Below are positions 35,629 through 43,621 of a stretch of 49,080 bases of DNA, in pieces. A program made the translations under genes and the position numbers. The notes under the pieces are model-generated. The model did no database searches and had not been told where the DNA came from. It saw only the letters and a program-made list of their open reading frames with translations. Every line of letters begins with the position of its first letter. Position 1 is the stretch's first letter. Source of the DNA: Bradyrhizobium retamae (GTDB taxonomy: Bacteria; Pseudomonadota; Alphaproteobacteria; Rhizobiales; Xanthobacteraceae); contig NZ_LLYA01000177.1 in NCBI RefSeq assembly GCF_001440415.1, positions 1 to 49,080 of the forward strand. The letters run 5' to 3'.

Positions 35629-36756
35629 CTATTCCTCGGTCAGTTTCGGGTTCCGTTCGTCAGGAAGCTGCACCTGGTTGTTGATCTTGACCGGCGAGCC
35701 ATTACGAAGCTTCATTTGTCCGGCCGTGACGATAGTATCGCCGCTTTCGACACCGTCGAGGACGGCGACCTCGTTGCCGCGGCTGGGTCCGGTCTTGACG
35801 AAGGTCTGCCTGGCAACGCCGTCAACCTCGCCTGCCTTTCCCTGCTCGTGCTTCTCGACCAGATAGACGATGTCTCCGTACGAGTTGTAGGAGATCGCAG
35901 TCCTGGGCAAGGTGACGTAGCGCTTGGGTTCTTCCGTTTCGATGGTGACGTTGACAAACATGCCGGGCAGCAGCCGTTCTGAGGCGTTGCCGACGGTGGC
36001 GCGAACCAGCACGGTGCGTGTTTCGGTGTCCACCTCCGAGTTGATCGAGGATATCTTTCCGTCAAAGGAAGCGTGCGGGTAAGCGTCGGTCGTGACATCG
36101 ACGGTCTGGCCCACGCTGATGTTTGCAAGCGATTGTTGGGGAAGGTGGAAATCCACATGGATCGGATCGAGCTGCTGCAGCGTCACGATCGGCGTGCCGG
36201 CCGCAATGTATTGTCCGAGATCTACGCGGCGAATGCCAAGGCGCCCGGAGAACGGCGCGCGGACGGATTTGTAGTCGAGCAGGGCCTGCTGTTCGGCAAC
36301 CTGGGCCTCGGCGTTGTTCAGCGTCGCCAGATCCGAATCCAGCGTCTGCTGCGTGACCGCATTGGCACTCAGCGAGGAGTGACGTTCATACGTCAGCCGT
36401 GCCAGGCGCGCCGTCGCTTTCAATGCATTGAGGCGGGCAATGTCCGCGCCCGCTGTAAGTTCGACGAGAAGGTCACCCTTCTTGACGTTGGTCCCGGACC
36501 GAAAGTGCAAAGCTGACACAGTCCCGGAAGCCTGAGGACCGACATCGGTGCCGTTGATTGCGCGGACGCTGCCGACGGCGTTTAGCGTGCTTCGCCAGTC
36601 TTCCGGACGCGCGACGGTAGTCGATACTGTTTGCGGCGGATTTTGCAGAGCGGCAATAGCCTTTTCGATCATTCGCTGCTTGAAGGCTTGAAAGCCGAAC
36701 GCCGCGCCAAAAACGATGCTCAAGGCCGCGAGCATGATCAACATTCGTTTAATCAT
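35629..36756 (-). CDS. RND efflux periplasmic adaptor (membrane fusion protein)
   Basis: The 375-residue protein has an N-terminal membrane anchor (IKRMLIMLAALSIVFGAAF), a lipoyl-like half motif (VGPQASGTVSALHFRSGTNVKKGDLLVEL), a helical hairpin (about 100-150), the returning lipoyl half (YKSVRAPFSGRLGIRRVDLGQYI) and a beta-barrel (VHVDF-like IHVDFHLPQ). It links the RND pump to an outer membrane channel. ATG 36756 is the natural start; the frame runs on upstream without domain sequence. This start overlaps the stop of a 69-codon frame (ATGA). Confidence 0.93.
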   Translation of the reverse strand: MIKRMLIMLAALSIVFGAAFGFQAFKQRMIEKAIAALQNPPQTVSTTVARPEDWRSTLNAVGSVRAINGTDVGPQASGTVSALHFRSGTNVKKGDLLVELTAGADIARLNALKATARLARLTYERHSSLSANAVTQQTLDSDLATLNNAEAQVAEQQALLDYKSVRAPFSGRLGIRRVDLGQYIAAGTPIVTLQQLDPIHVDFHLPQQSLANISVGQTVDVTTDAYPHASFDGKISSINSEVDTETRTVLVRATVGNASERLLPGMFVNVTIETEEPKRYVTLPRTAISYNSYGDIVYLVEKHEQGKAGEVDGVARQTFVKTGPSRGNEVAVLDGVESGDTIVTAGQMKLRNGSPVKINNQVQLPDERNPKLTEE

Positions 36757-36962
36757 GTCTGCACAACCGGGTTGAACGTGCGAACGGCATCGAGCGGATT
36801 TTCGCGGATCGGTATCTTGTTTTTGATAGGATCGGGGGCACCGGGTGGTTTCACGAAACGGGCGGTTCGGATAGCGGTCGGCGAGATCGCAATACCCGCG
36901 CGAAATGCACGCGTGGCGAGATCGAGATGGAGGTAGTCGCGCTGCGTTCCGGATGCGGACAT
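36753..36962 (-). CDS. Possible small gene coupled to the RND adaptor
   Basis: A 69-codon frame starts at ATG 36962 with AGGA eight bases upstream and ends in a TGA that overlaps the adaptor's ATG by four bases, the arrangement of coupled genes. The product (MSASGTQRDYLHLDL onward, Arg/Pro-rich) has no membrane segment and matches no family I know. It could equally be a chance frame. Confidence 0.3.
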   Translation of the reverse strand: MSASGTQRDYLHLDLATRAFRAGIAISPTAIRTARFVKPPGAPDPIKNKIPIRENPLDAVRTFNPVVQT

Positions 36963-37820
36963 AATTCGTCCTGCTCAACTTGCCTGCTGGATCGGCAACG
37001 CTGCCGTAGCCGTCCCGATCCTCGGGAGCGATCATATTTCTCGCCACGCCTGGAAGGGATGGAAGATGGAAGGAGGGTCGGGCAAAGACGGCCTCGATCG
37101 GCTGCCTCATCGGGCGTCCGGTTGGTGCGGTAGCGGACAAAGAAATTAGGAACGGTGTTACCGCGCGTGGCTTAGGACCTTCTCTCGCCTGAGAAGATCA
37201 AGGACCGGGAAGATCAGGGCCGGCTATGCCGCTGATGGGCTGGGTCTCGCCATTTCGTTGGGGGATCGAGCATGTACCAGTCTGTCCGATATTGCACCGT
37301 GATTGCCAGTGCCTGCCTCCTGTTGGTGACGCGTGTCGACGCGCAGACGCAACCCACAACCAGATGATGAGTGCAAGCAAGAGGTCCACGTTGCCAAATA
37401 CGGCAGCCAAGAGAATCCTGACCAGCCGGAAGAACGATGAGGCGCTAAGCGCAGGTCCCTCGAGCGCTTGGCGTGTACGGTTCGGACCGCGATTGCAGCG
37501 GTTGGTAACGCATCCGGTTGCTGGGCGAACCATCTGTATTTGCGAAGGCGGCAGGTCATTTACGATCGCACAAAGCAAAAGGGTCGCTGCTGATCGAGCA
37601 ACCCCGGGGCTCACAATGGCTACGATTTGAAATTTCCGTCGCCCCGGACCGGCAAAAGCTATCTGGAGCTTACGGTTTCAAGCATTATCACACGTTAGTC
37701 ATGCGCCCAGCCAACTGCCATTAGCGAGATTTGATACCTGAACTTAAGCAGGCAGCGCCCGGTTCAGACACCGGCTGCAGCTTGCGGACCTGCCCTCAGC
37801 CGGCGGGCTTTCCGCAGAAT
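36963..37820. other. Long gap with no firmly supported gene
   Basis: Some 850 bases between the efflux operon and the NYN gene hold only short unrecognised frames and one signal-peptide-like frame (listed separately). An imperfect 15-16 base tandem repeat beginning GAAGATCA occurs at 37193-37223. Confidence 0.3.
37272..37367 (+). CDS. Signal-peptide-like mini-ORF, perhaps a gene remnant
   Basis: ATG 37272 opens 31 codons, MYQSVRYCTVIASACLLLVTR then VDAQTQPTTR and stop. The first 25 residues have the charge, hydrophobic core and VDA-Q cleavage site of a Sec signal peptide. Almost nothing follows the cleavage site, so this is either the relic of a secreted protein gene or coincidence. Confidence 0.25.
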   Translation: MYQSVRYCTVIASACLLLVTRVDAQTQPTTR

Positions 37821-38357
37821 TCAAGACTCGCGTTTGCGCGACTGCAGTGGCCGGCCAATCGAAGTCTTAATTGCGAGCAGGTCGATGAAACTATCGGCCT
37901 GCCTTCGCAGATCGTCGGCCACCATCGGCGGCGTCGTCCGAACACTCGACACGACGGTGACCCTTGCGCCCAATCGTTGAACTCCTTCCACTAGTCGCCG
38001 AAAGTCACCATCGCCAGAAAAGAGGAAGATATGATCCACACAACGCGAAAGCTCCAATGCATCGATCGCGAGATCGATTCTGATGTGGCGCGTCGTCCGC
38101 CTGCGGCCCTCATGATCGTCGTACTCTTTGATAGATTTCGTCCTAACCGCGAAGCCGTTGTAGTTCAGCCAATCAGCTAGTGGCCGAACGGCGTCGGATT
38201 CTCCTTCCCTGAAGGTCGTGTAGAAGTACGCGCGGACGAGGATGTTTGATTTTGAGAACTCATGAAGAAGCTTTTTGTAATCAATCTCGAAGCCAAGATT
38301 TTTTGCCGTATAGTGCAGATTAGCGCCATCGATGAAGAGCGCAATTCGATCGGTCAT
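37821..38357 (-). CDS. NYN domain (PIN-like) putative ribonuclease, LabA-like
   Basis: The 178-residue cytosolic protein is of the NYN/LabA-DUF88 family. The acidic residues expected for a metal-dependent nuclease are visible: FIDGANLHY (D10), HIRIDLAIDALEL (D95, D99) and FSGDGDFRRLV (D116, D118). Relatives are thought to act on RNA; the target is unknown. ATG 38357 is chosen because the domain begins there; the frame continues upstream with basic non-domain sequence. The gene stands alone between two long gaps. Confidence 0.85.
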   Translation of the reverse strand: MTDRIALFIDGANLHYTAKNLGFEIDYKKLLHEFSKSNILVRAYFYTTFREGESDAVRPLADWLNYNGFAVRTKSIKEYDDHEGRRRTTRHIRIDLAIDALELSRCVDHIFLFSGDGDFRRLVEGVQRLGARVTVVSSVRTTPPMVADDLRRQADSFIDLLAIKTSIGRPLQSRKRES

Positions 38358-38502
38358 TTCAATTCCCTGGATCCAGCGTCCTTTGCGCGGTTGTGAATGC
38401 CCGGCAGGTACCCATTTGCCGAGGCGCGTTTTGAACCTAATCGCGGTTGGAATTTCCCGCCGAGCGCTCTTGACCACACCCTGGACGATCTAGCTTGGGC
38501 GC

Positions 38503-38637
38503 CTAATGGGGCGACCTGCTAGCCGTCGTAGGCCGACCTGGATTGCAGTCGTCCGCTTCAACTACGGGCTGTTTCAAGGGGCCGACATACGGGGGTGCGG
38601 TCAGGATTGCGAGCAGAGCGAGTGAAATGATGGTCAT
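38503..38637 (-). CDS. Possible small membrane or secreted peptide
   Basis: ATG 38637 opens 44 codons starting MTIISLALLAILTAPPYVG, a hydrophobic N-terminus, followed by a hydrophilic tail with one cysteine. An in-frame ATG at 38655 is an alternative. No family is recognised, and the call rests only on the hydrophobic start. Confidence 0.28.
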   Translation of the reverse strand: MTIISLALLAILTAPPYVGPLKQPVVEADDCNPGRPTTASRSPH

Positions 38638-38731
38638 AGCTTCGACCCTTGTCATTGCCATCGCATCACACCGGTGAGAGAAGCGTCAACACAGCGCTGA
38701 CGCCGGACCTGCTGGAGGCTACGAGCATCAG

Positions 38732-38827
38732 CTAGGGTGAAGAGAGCAGGGTGACGATGACAGCGACCGGCGTCGCAAAGAGACCTGCAAGTGTCGTGCG
38801 CGCCGTTCTTTTGTATCTCGGTTTCAT
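38732..38827 (-). CDS. Possible 31-residue single-pass membrane peptide
   Basis: ATG 38827 is preceded on the minus strand by GGGAGG about ten bases upstream. The product, MKPRYKRTARTTLAGLFATP then VAVIVTLLSSP, has a basic N-terminus and one hydrophobic segment, as small membrane proteins often do. A 50-codon frame on the opposite strand (about 38758-38910) has a weaker start signal. Confidence 0.33.
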   Translation of the reverse strand: MKPRYKRTARTTLAGLFATPVAVIVTLLSSP

Positions 38828-39181
38828 CGCGACACGGCCTCCCTGTTCTCGGGTCGCGGTGCCCGCCTCACGAGATGCCGCCGGCGATGATGTCTACTCC
38901 CTGACATAACGTCGGCGCGAGCGTGCGGTTGCAATGGCAACCGTTCGGAAGGAAGCGGTAGTCAAACAAGTCTGTACGGGGCAGTACCATTTGACGGTAT
39001 CAACACGGAATCCGGGATGATGAGGGCCTCTCAGCCCTTTAGCTCTACGCGTCGCTGGACGCATTGTTTGGGGGCCTCGTAGCTGCCCCGTACTGAGTGT
39101 CTCGCAACCAGAAGCCTGTTACGGATAATTGAACATCCATATCCATCTCGATCGGAGAATCGGTCTGCACGCCGTGATCGG

Positions 39182-39685
39182 TCAGGCAGGCAAATGGATA
39201 TCGTTCCAAATGGGCGGATCGTCGATCCTCGTTGCGGACGGCGGTGTTTGTTGGGAAGTGGCCGGGGCGGTGCTTGATGGGCCGACCATGATGAGCGCCA
39301 CCCCCACTAACAATAGCAGGCCCGCCGAGATGGTCGCTGGTGCTTCGAAGTCGTGCCGATACTCTTTCAGCTTTGGAGCAATCGCGAGAACAAGGATCAA
39401 TATCGCGGCAGGGACAGCGAGACGAAGTGTGAAGGCCCATCCATTTGAACCTACTTGCCACCACGCGCCGACTGTGATGAGGAGGAACGCGAGTAAATAT
39501 ATCCAGGCGCCCTCAACTCGCCGTCTGCATATAAGTAGACCCGAAACGCCCAATCCGAGGCCGCAGGAGAGATAGTAGAGCGGCATGTTCCGAGCGCCGG
39601 CAACGCAGTAGATCCCGCCGACCAAGATCATCACGGACCCGAGGACGAGTGCGATCCAATCAGCTGCTGGTCTGATCTGAAGCAT
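39182..39685 (-). CDS. Stand-alone membrane domain resembling the N-terminus of PQQ-dependent glucose dehydrogenase
   Basis: The 167-residue protein has five hydrophobic segments arranged as in the N-terminal anchor of membrane quinoprotein glucose dehydrogenase: ALVLGSVMILVGGIYCVAG, PLYYLSCGLGLGVSGLLICRRR, LLAFLLITVGAWWQVGSNGW, RLAVPAAILILVLAI, and a fifth helix (ISAGLLLLVGVALIMVG). In the full enzyme this domain passes electrons to ubiquinone and precedes a beta-propeller of about 600 residues, which is absent here. Two short segments after the last helix (SSTAPATSQQTPP) look like a periplasmic tail. ATG 39685 is the start; the frame extends upstream to 39784. The role of the isolated domain is unknown. 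Confidence 0.7.
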   Translation of the reverse strand: MLQIRPAADWIALVLGSVMILVGGIYCVAGARNMPLYYLSCGLGLGVSGLLICRRRVEGAWIYLLAFLLITVGAWWQVGSNGWAFTLRLAVPAAILILVLAIAPKLKEYRHDFEAPATISAGLLLLVGVALIMVGPSSTAPATSQQTPPSATRIDDPPIWNDIHLPA

Positions 39686-39785
39686 ATGCGAACCTTTGTG
39701 ACGTCGGCTTTGCACAAGCATCGCTATCGGAGTGCAGAGACCGCCAGCGCGGTCGTGTGACCGTAGCCGGTGGCTCGCGATCATG

Positions 39786-40271
39786 CTAGGTGTTGCCTGG
39801 GTACTTGAATTCTGGTGCTGCCTTCAGCTGCTCGGCGCTCGCATCCATCGTGGCGCGCCATTGATTGTTGGCTCGATCGTAGGTTAGAGCGATCGAGGAT
39901 GAATGTACTGCGACGTAGCGGTCGGCGATGCCAAAGAACCCGCCGATCGAAAGGATATAGCCGTCGATTCCGTTCTCGTTGAACGCAATATCCTCAATGG
40001 TGGCGATGGCTTCGTTCGCCTTGTTTCGCACTTCGAGTCCCACGACCCGCGAACTCATGCGGTCTTTCGATGATATAGCCGTGAATGCGCCGACTGCGTT
40101 GCTCGCGTCGCTGGTAGGATTGAGCCGAGTTTTCCCAACTGTCCCCTGATCTGCCAGGTTTCTATGGGTCTGACTTGCCGGCGGTTCTTCTGACGGGCTG
40201 TTGGTCTGCGCAAAAGCCGTTGAAGAAGCGGCGGCAAGGACGGCCGCGGCAATGATGATGTTTCTGTTCAT
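39786..40271 (-). CDS. Periplasmic PRC-barrel domain protein
   Basis: The 161-residue product has a Sec signal peptide (NIIIAAAVLAAASSTAFAQ) and a PRC-barrel domain (about 68-150): SSRVVGLEVRNKANEAIATIEDIAFNENG with the alternating beta pattern, YILSIGGFFGIADRYVAV. PRC-barrels bind proteins or RNA in several systems; exported ones are common in rhizobia and are often near stress genes. It lies 100 bases upstream of the glucose-dehydrogenase-like membrane gene in the same direction. Confidence 0.82.
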   Translation of the reverse strand: MNRNIIIAAAVLAAASSTAFAQTNSPSEEPPASQTHRNLADQGTVGKTRLNPTSDASNAVGAFTAISSKDRMSSRVVGLEVRNKANEAIATIEDIAFNENGIDGYILSIGGFFGIADRYVAVHSSSIALTYDRANNQWRATMDASAEQLKAAPEFKYPGNT

Positions 40272-40505
40272 GGGATCGGTCCCTCTCTACTCTTTGCCGA
40301 CTGATGTAGTCGAAGCGAACCTTCCGTGTTGCCGGCGCAGTCACCTGAGTATCGTTCAGGTTACGCTGCAGTCGGTGAGGCGCTGGCATACCGATGCACC
40401 ATAAATGCGCACAAAATGATGGAGTTGCCAGATTGCGTGGTACAGCGCCGTACATTTTCCGGGTGGCTATCCTGGAAACAACGACGCGATGCATGCTGCA
40501 ACTAA

Positions 40506-40841
40506 CTACGCGCAGGAGAAGTACTCCCTGGCCTGAGCGCGGCTGTTGGCAATCGCGCTGCCGATAGCAGCGCCGGCGACGAAACCTCCGATAGCCGGGC
40601 CCCAGCCAAAGTGGCCGCGATGGCCATGTCGCCACCCGTGATGGTGCCAGCCGTGGTGCCGACCATGACCGCGCCATCCAACGGTGATAATGGGTGAAGC
40701 ACTTGCGGTAGGTTTGCTGGTTGCGACTCGTGCTGCAGTCGCCGGTCTCGCATACGGTGCCGATGCAAGAACGACGGCTACTAGTGTGGTTAAGGTGCGC
40801 TTTAATCCCAGTCTCCCATTGGGTCCTGAGACCCTTACCAA
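40506..40841 (-). CDS. Small secreted His/Gly-rich protein
   Basis: The product has a signal peptide (LKRTLTTLVAVVLASAPYA, cleavage near PATA), then a His/Gly/Trp-rich stretch (GHGRHHGWHHHGWRHGHRGH) and a glycine-zipper-like helix (GPAIGGFVAGAAIGSAIA), ending YFSCA. The His-rich part could bind metal. No ATG sits near the signal peptide; I place the start at TTG 40841, directly after GGGGGA, but an ATG at 40988 is in frame. The start is therefore uncertain. Confidence 0.55.
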   Translation of the reverse strand: MVRVSGPNGRLGLKRTLTTLVAVVLASAPYARPATAARVATSKPTASASPIITVGWRGHGRHHGWHHHGWRHGHRGHFGWGPAIGGFVAGAAIGSAIANSRAQAREYFSCA

Positions 40842-41131
40842 TCCCCCGACACAAGAGAGATTGCGAATAGGGACGGTGCGAAGGTGTACGCACTCCCATT
40901 CTTGGAGTTGCGTTGCGCCGGCTCTTCTCACCGGCGGCGGGAGGTATCGCCCCCGTGATTGACGACGCAACGCCGTGCGATCGGCCATTGTCCGGCGTCA
41001 GGAATTTCCTGACCTTCGCCAGCATTGACCCGACTGAAACTGCTGATTGAGCGAGCGCATATTCGTGGATGCTTGTTCAGGGAGAGCAGATGCTCCGTGG
41101 GCAAGCTCAAGCCTGCGAGGGAGACAAGCCA

Positions 41132-42361
41132 ATGCATAGATCTTCGATTAGCGCCATAGCGATGGCGGCGGTAGTGGTCTTGCTATCAACGATGAGTACC
41201 GACGCAGTAGCCCAGAAGAAATACAACGCTGGTGCGACCGATACAGAAATCAAGATCGGCAACATCATGCCCTACAGTGGGCCAGCTTCGGCTTATGGCG
41301 TTATCGGCAAGACGGAGCAGGCCTACTTTGCCAAGATTAATGCTGAAGGCGGCATCAACGGCCGCAAGATCAACTTCATTTCCTATGACGACGCTTACAG
41401 CCCGCCAAAAACGGTTGAGCAAGCGCGAAAGCTCGTGGAGAGCGACGAGGTCCTTTTGATCTTCAACTCGCTCGGTACGCCGCCCAACTCCGCCATCCAT
41501 GAGTACATGAACAGCAAGAAGGTCCCACAGCTGTTCGTGGCGACAGGCGCGACGAAATGGGACGATCCCAAGAACTTTCCGTGGACTATAGGCTGGCAGC
41601 CAAACTATCAGAGCGAAGCGCGAATCTACGCGAAGTACATTCTGCGTGAGAAGCCGAATGCCAAGATCGCAGTGCTCTATCAGAACGATGATTACGGCAA
41701 GGACTACCTGAAGGGCTTGAAGGACGGCCTTGGCGCGAAGGCTGCATCGATGATCGTCGCAGAAGAGAGCTATGAGACGTCGGAGCCGACCATCAACAAT
41801 CATATCGTAAGACTGCACTCGAGCGGGGCAGACGTCTTCTTCAACATCACGACCCCGAAGTTTGCGGCTCAGGCAATCAAGAAGGCCTTCTTGATTGGTT
41901 GGAAGCCCACTCACTTCCTCAACAACGTAAGCGCATCGATCGGCAGCGTGATCAAGCCGGCGGGCTTCGAGCACAGCCAGGGTATTATCTCGGCAGCCTA
42001 CCTGAAGGACGCGCTAGATCCCCAGTGGAAGGACGATAAGGGCATGAAAGCCTACTATGACTTCCTCGAGAACGATTTTCCCGAAGGTAACCGGGCCGAT
42101 GGTTCGGTGATTTACGGCTATAACGTGGCAAGAACGCTGGTTGAGGTGCTGCAAAAGTGCGGCGACAATCTTACCAGAGAGAACATCATGAAGCAGGCCG
42201 CGAGCCTGAAGGAGTTCTCATCCGGGACGTTGCTGCCGGGCATCGCTATCAATACGAGTCCCCAGGACTTCGCGCCCATTCAGAGGATGCAGCTCATGAG
42301 ATTCAAAGGCGAGCGTTGGGAGCTGTTCGGCGACGTAATAAGCGGTGAAGTCAGCGGCTAG
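41132..42361 (+). CDS. Liv-type ABC transporter periplasmic binding protein
   Basis: The 409-residue protein has a Sec signal peptide (SAIAMAAVVVLLSTMSTDAVAQ) and a type I periplasmic-binding fold: TDTEIKIGNIMPYSGPASAYG, YDDAYSPPKTVEQARKLVE, VAVLYQNDDYG-like KIAVLYQNDDYGKDYLKGL, and SVIYGYNVARTLVEVLQ. It resembles binding proteins of branched-chain amino acid or aromatic-compound ABC importers. ATG 41132 is preceded by GAGGGAGA. No permease or ATPase genes adjoin it, so it is an orphan here; the livHMGF set 22 kb away lacks an intact binding protein. Confidence 0.9.
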   Translation: MHRSSISAIAMAAVVVLLSTMSTDAVAQKKYNAGATDTEIKIGNIMPYSGPASAYGVIGKTEQAYFAKINAEGGINGRKINFISYDDAYSPPKTVEQARKLVESDEVLLIFNSLGTPPNSAIHEYMNSKKVPQLFVATGATKWDDPKNFPWTIGWQPNYQSEARIYAKYILREKPNAKIAVLYQNDDYGKDYLKGLKDGLGAKAASMIVAEESYETSEPTINNHIVRLHSSGADVFFNITTPKFAAQAIKKAFLIGWKPTHFLNNVSASIGSVIKPAGFEHSQGIISAAYLKDALDPQWKDDKGMKAYYDFLENDFPEGNRADGSVIYGYNVARTLVEVLQKCGDNLTRENIMKQAASLKEFSSGTLLPGIAINTSPQDFAPIQRMQLMRFKGERWELFGDVISGEVSG

Positions 42362-42493
42362 GAGCCGCGTCTGACTGTCAATTGCGCGGAGATGCGCTGG
42401 CCGTGTCTCCGAAGCAGCAAAGGGAATTGAGAGAGCGTCGCCCTGGGCGGGCGGGGTCGACGAGCCGATGTGGCAGGTAGGGAGATACTTGCA

Positions 42494-42901
42494 ATGGTCA
42501 CCTTGGAAACTGGAGCGAGGAAGCAAGACGCGAAAGGCCGGCATGATCTCGTTAACAAGGTTTGCGATGCGTCCAATCTGCTCGTCGGTGCTGGATTGTT
42601 CTTGTCACCATGGCTGTTGGGATTTGGCGCGCCCACGCCGAACGTACCGTCTCAAAGTGCGGGCGTAAGCGGAACCTTCATCGGCATCCTCTCATTCTCC
42701 GCGTTGTATGCTTTCGAAGTTTGGGAGGAGTGGCTGATTCTGATAGTTGCGGTCGGTGCGCTCGCGTCACCCTGGATTTTCAACTTCGGTGGCTTAGCAA
42801 TGGCCGCTCACCTTTGCGCGGGAGCGCTCTCGCTTCTCTTGGTGATGACTAGGCTTGGGCTGTGGTCGCGTATGTTGAGCCGAGATTCCCAGTTTGGCTG
42901 A
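42494..42901 (+). CDS. SPW-repeat integral membrane protein
   Basis: The 135-residue protein has four hydrophobic segments and two copies of the SPW motif, in FLSPWLLGFG (38-40) and LASPWIFNFG (92-94), each followed by a helix, the hallmark of the SPW family. The function of the family is unknown. ATG 42494 is preceded by AGGGAG; an in-frame GTG at 42470 is possible. It follows the binding-protein gene after 132 bases. Confidence 0.8.
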   Translation: MVTLETGARKQDAKGRHDLVNKVCDASNLLVGAGLFLSPWLLGFGAPTPNVPSQSAGVSGTFIGILSFSALYAFEVWEEWLILIVAVGALASPWIFNFGGLAMAAHLCAGALSLLLVMTRLGLWSRMLSRDSQFG

Positions 42902-42969
42902 CCACGTCGTGCCAACGAGGCATTCCTTTCCGAGGAAGTGCGTTGTCCAGAATCGGCGGCTTCAGAGCC

Positions 42970-43620
42970 TCATTGCAGATCGTCCAGCCAGCGGTGCGCG
43001 ACACCATAGCGAACGATTTCGGCTCGCGTGCGAAGCCCAAGCTTCTCGAGGGCTCTCGCTTTGTGAGTCTCTACAGTCTTGATGCTGACATCGAGACGTC
43101 CGCTGATTTCCTTGTTGCTCAGGCCGCGCGAGATCATCTGCAAGACCTCTGTTTCGCGTTGACTGAGTTCCGCCAATTGAGGCCCTCCGGTCGCTTGATC
43201 CGGCGGTGGCGGGACGACCATTTCCGCAATCGTGGGGTCCAAGTAAAGTCCGCCGCTGGCGATCGCTCTGATCGCTCTGACAAGTTCCTCAGCCGCGGAT
43301 CGCTTCAACAGATATCCACGGGCACCTGCCCTCATCATCGGCTGCACATAGGCGCGGTCCTCGTGAACCGTCAACGCAAGAACTTTGATCTTGGGAAAGT
43401 CGATTGCAGCGATCTCGGCGAGCTTGAGGCCATTGATCTCGGGCAATGAGATGTCCAGCACGGCGATGTCAGGATCAGCTTCGCGGAAAACTTTCAGGGC
43501 GCCAGGTCCTGTCGTAGCCTCGCCGACCACCGTGATGTCTCCAGTACCATCAAGCAGCGCCTTCATTCCTGCAAGCACAACAGGATGATCGTCAGCGAGC
43601 ATGACTCTGATGGAGCTCAT
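42970..43620 (-). CDS. NarL/FixJ-type response regulator
   Basis: The 216-residue protein has a receiver domain (about 4-120) with the acidic pocket DDHP (10-13), phospho-acceptor D56 in AVLDISLPEI, a T in LALTVHED and the lysine of YLLKRSAAEE, then a LuxR-type helix-turn-helix (about 150-205: LSQRETEVLQMISRGLSNKEI). Phosphorylation should control DNA binding. It is encoded one base after the stop of the histidine kinase gene, which is surely its partner. Confidence 0.93.
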   Translation of the reverse strand: MSSIRVMLADDHPVVLAGMKALLDGTGDITVVGEATTGPGALKVFREADPDIAVLDISLPEINGLKLAEIAAIDFPKIKVLALTVHEDRAYVQPMMRAGARGYLLKRSAAEELVRAIRAIASGGLYLDPTIAEMVVPPPPDQATGGPQLAELSQRETEVLQMISRGLSNKEISGRLDVSIKTVETHKARALEKLGLRTRAEIVRYGVAHRWLDDLQ

Positions 43621-43621
43621 G

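Larger units (their letters stand above)
38358..39181. other. Long gap with two weak mini-ORFs
   Basis: This 824-base stretch holds no large gene. Two minus-strand mini-ORFs with hydrophobic segments are listed separately. The rest shows nothing recognisable. Confidence 0.3.

Noticed and set aside
37226..37630. A 134-codon plus-strand frame
   Set aside because: No family, no good start signal, and competing frames of similar length lie on the other strand.
43250..43275. Tandem GATCGCTCT repeat inside the response regulator gene
   Set aside because: It simply encodes the RAIRAI segment of the receiver domain and needs no other explanation.
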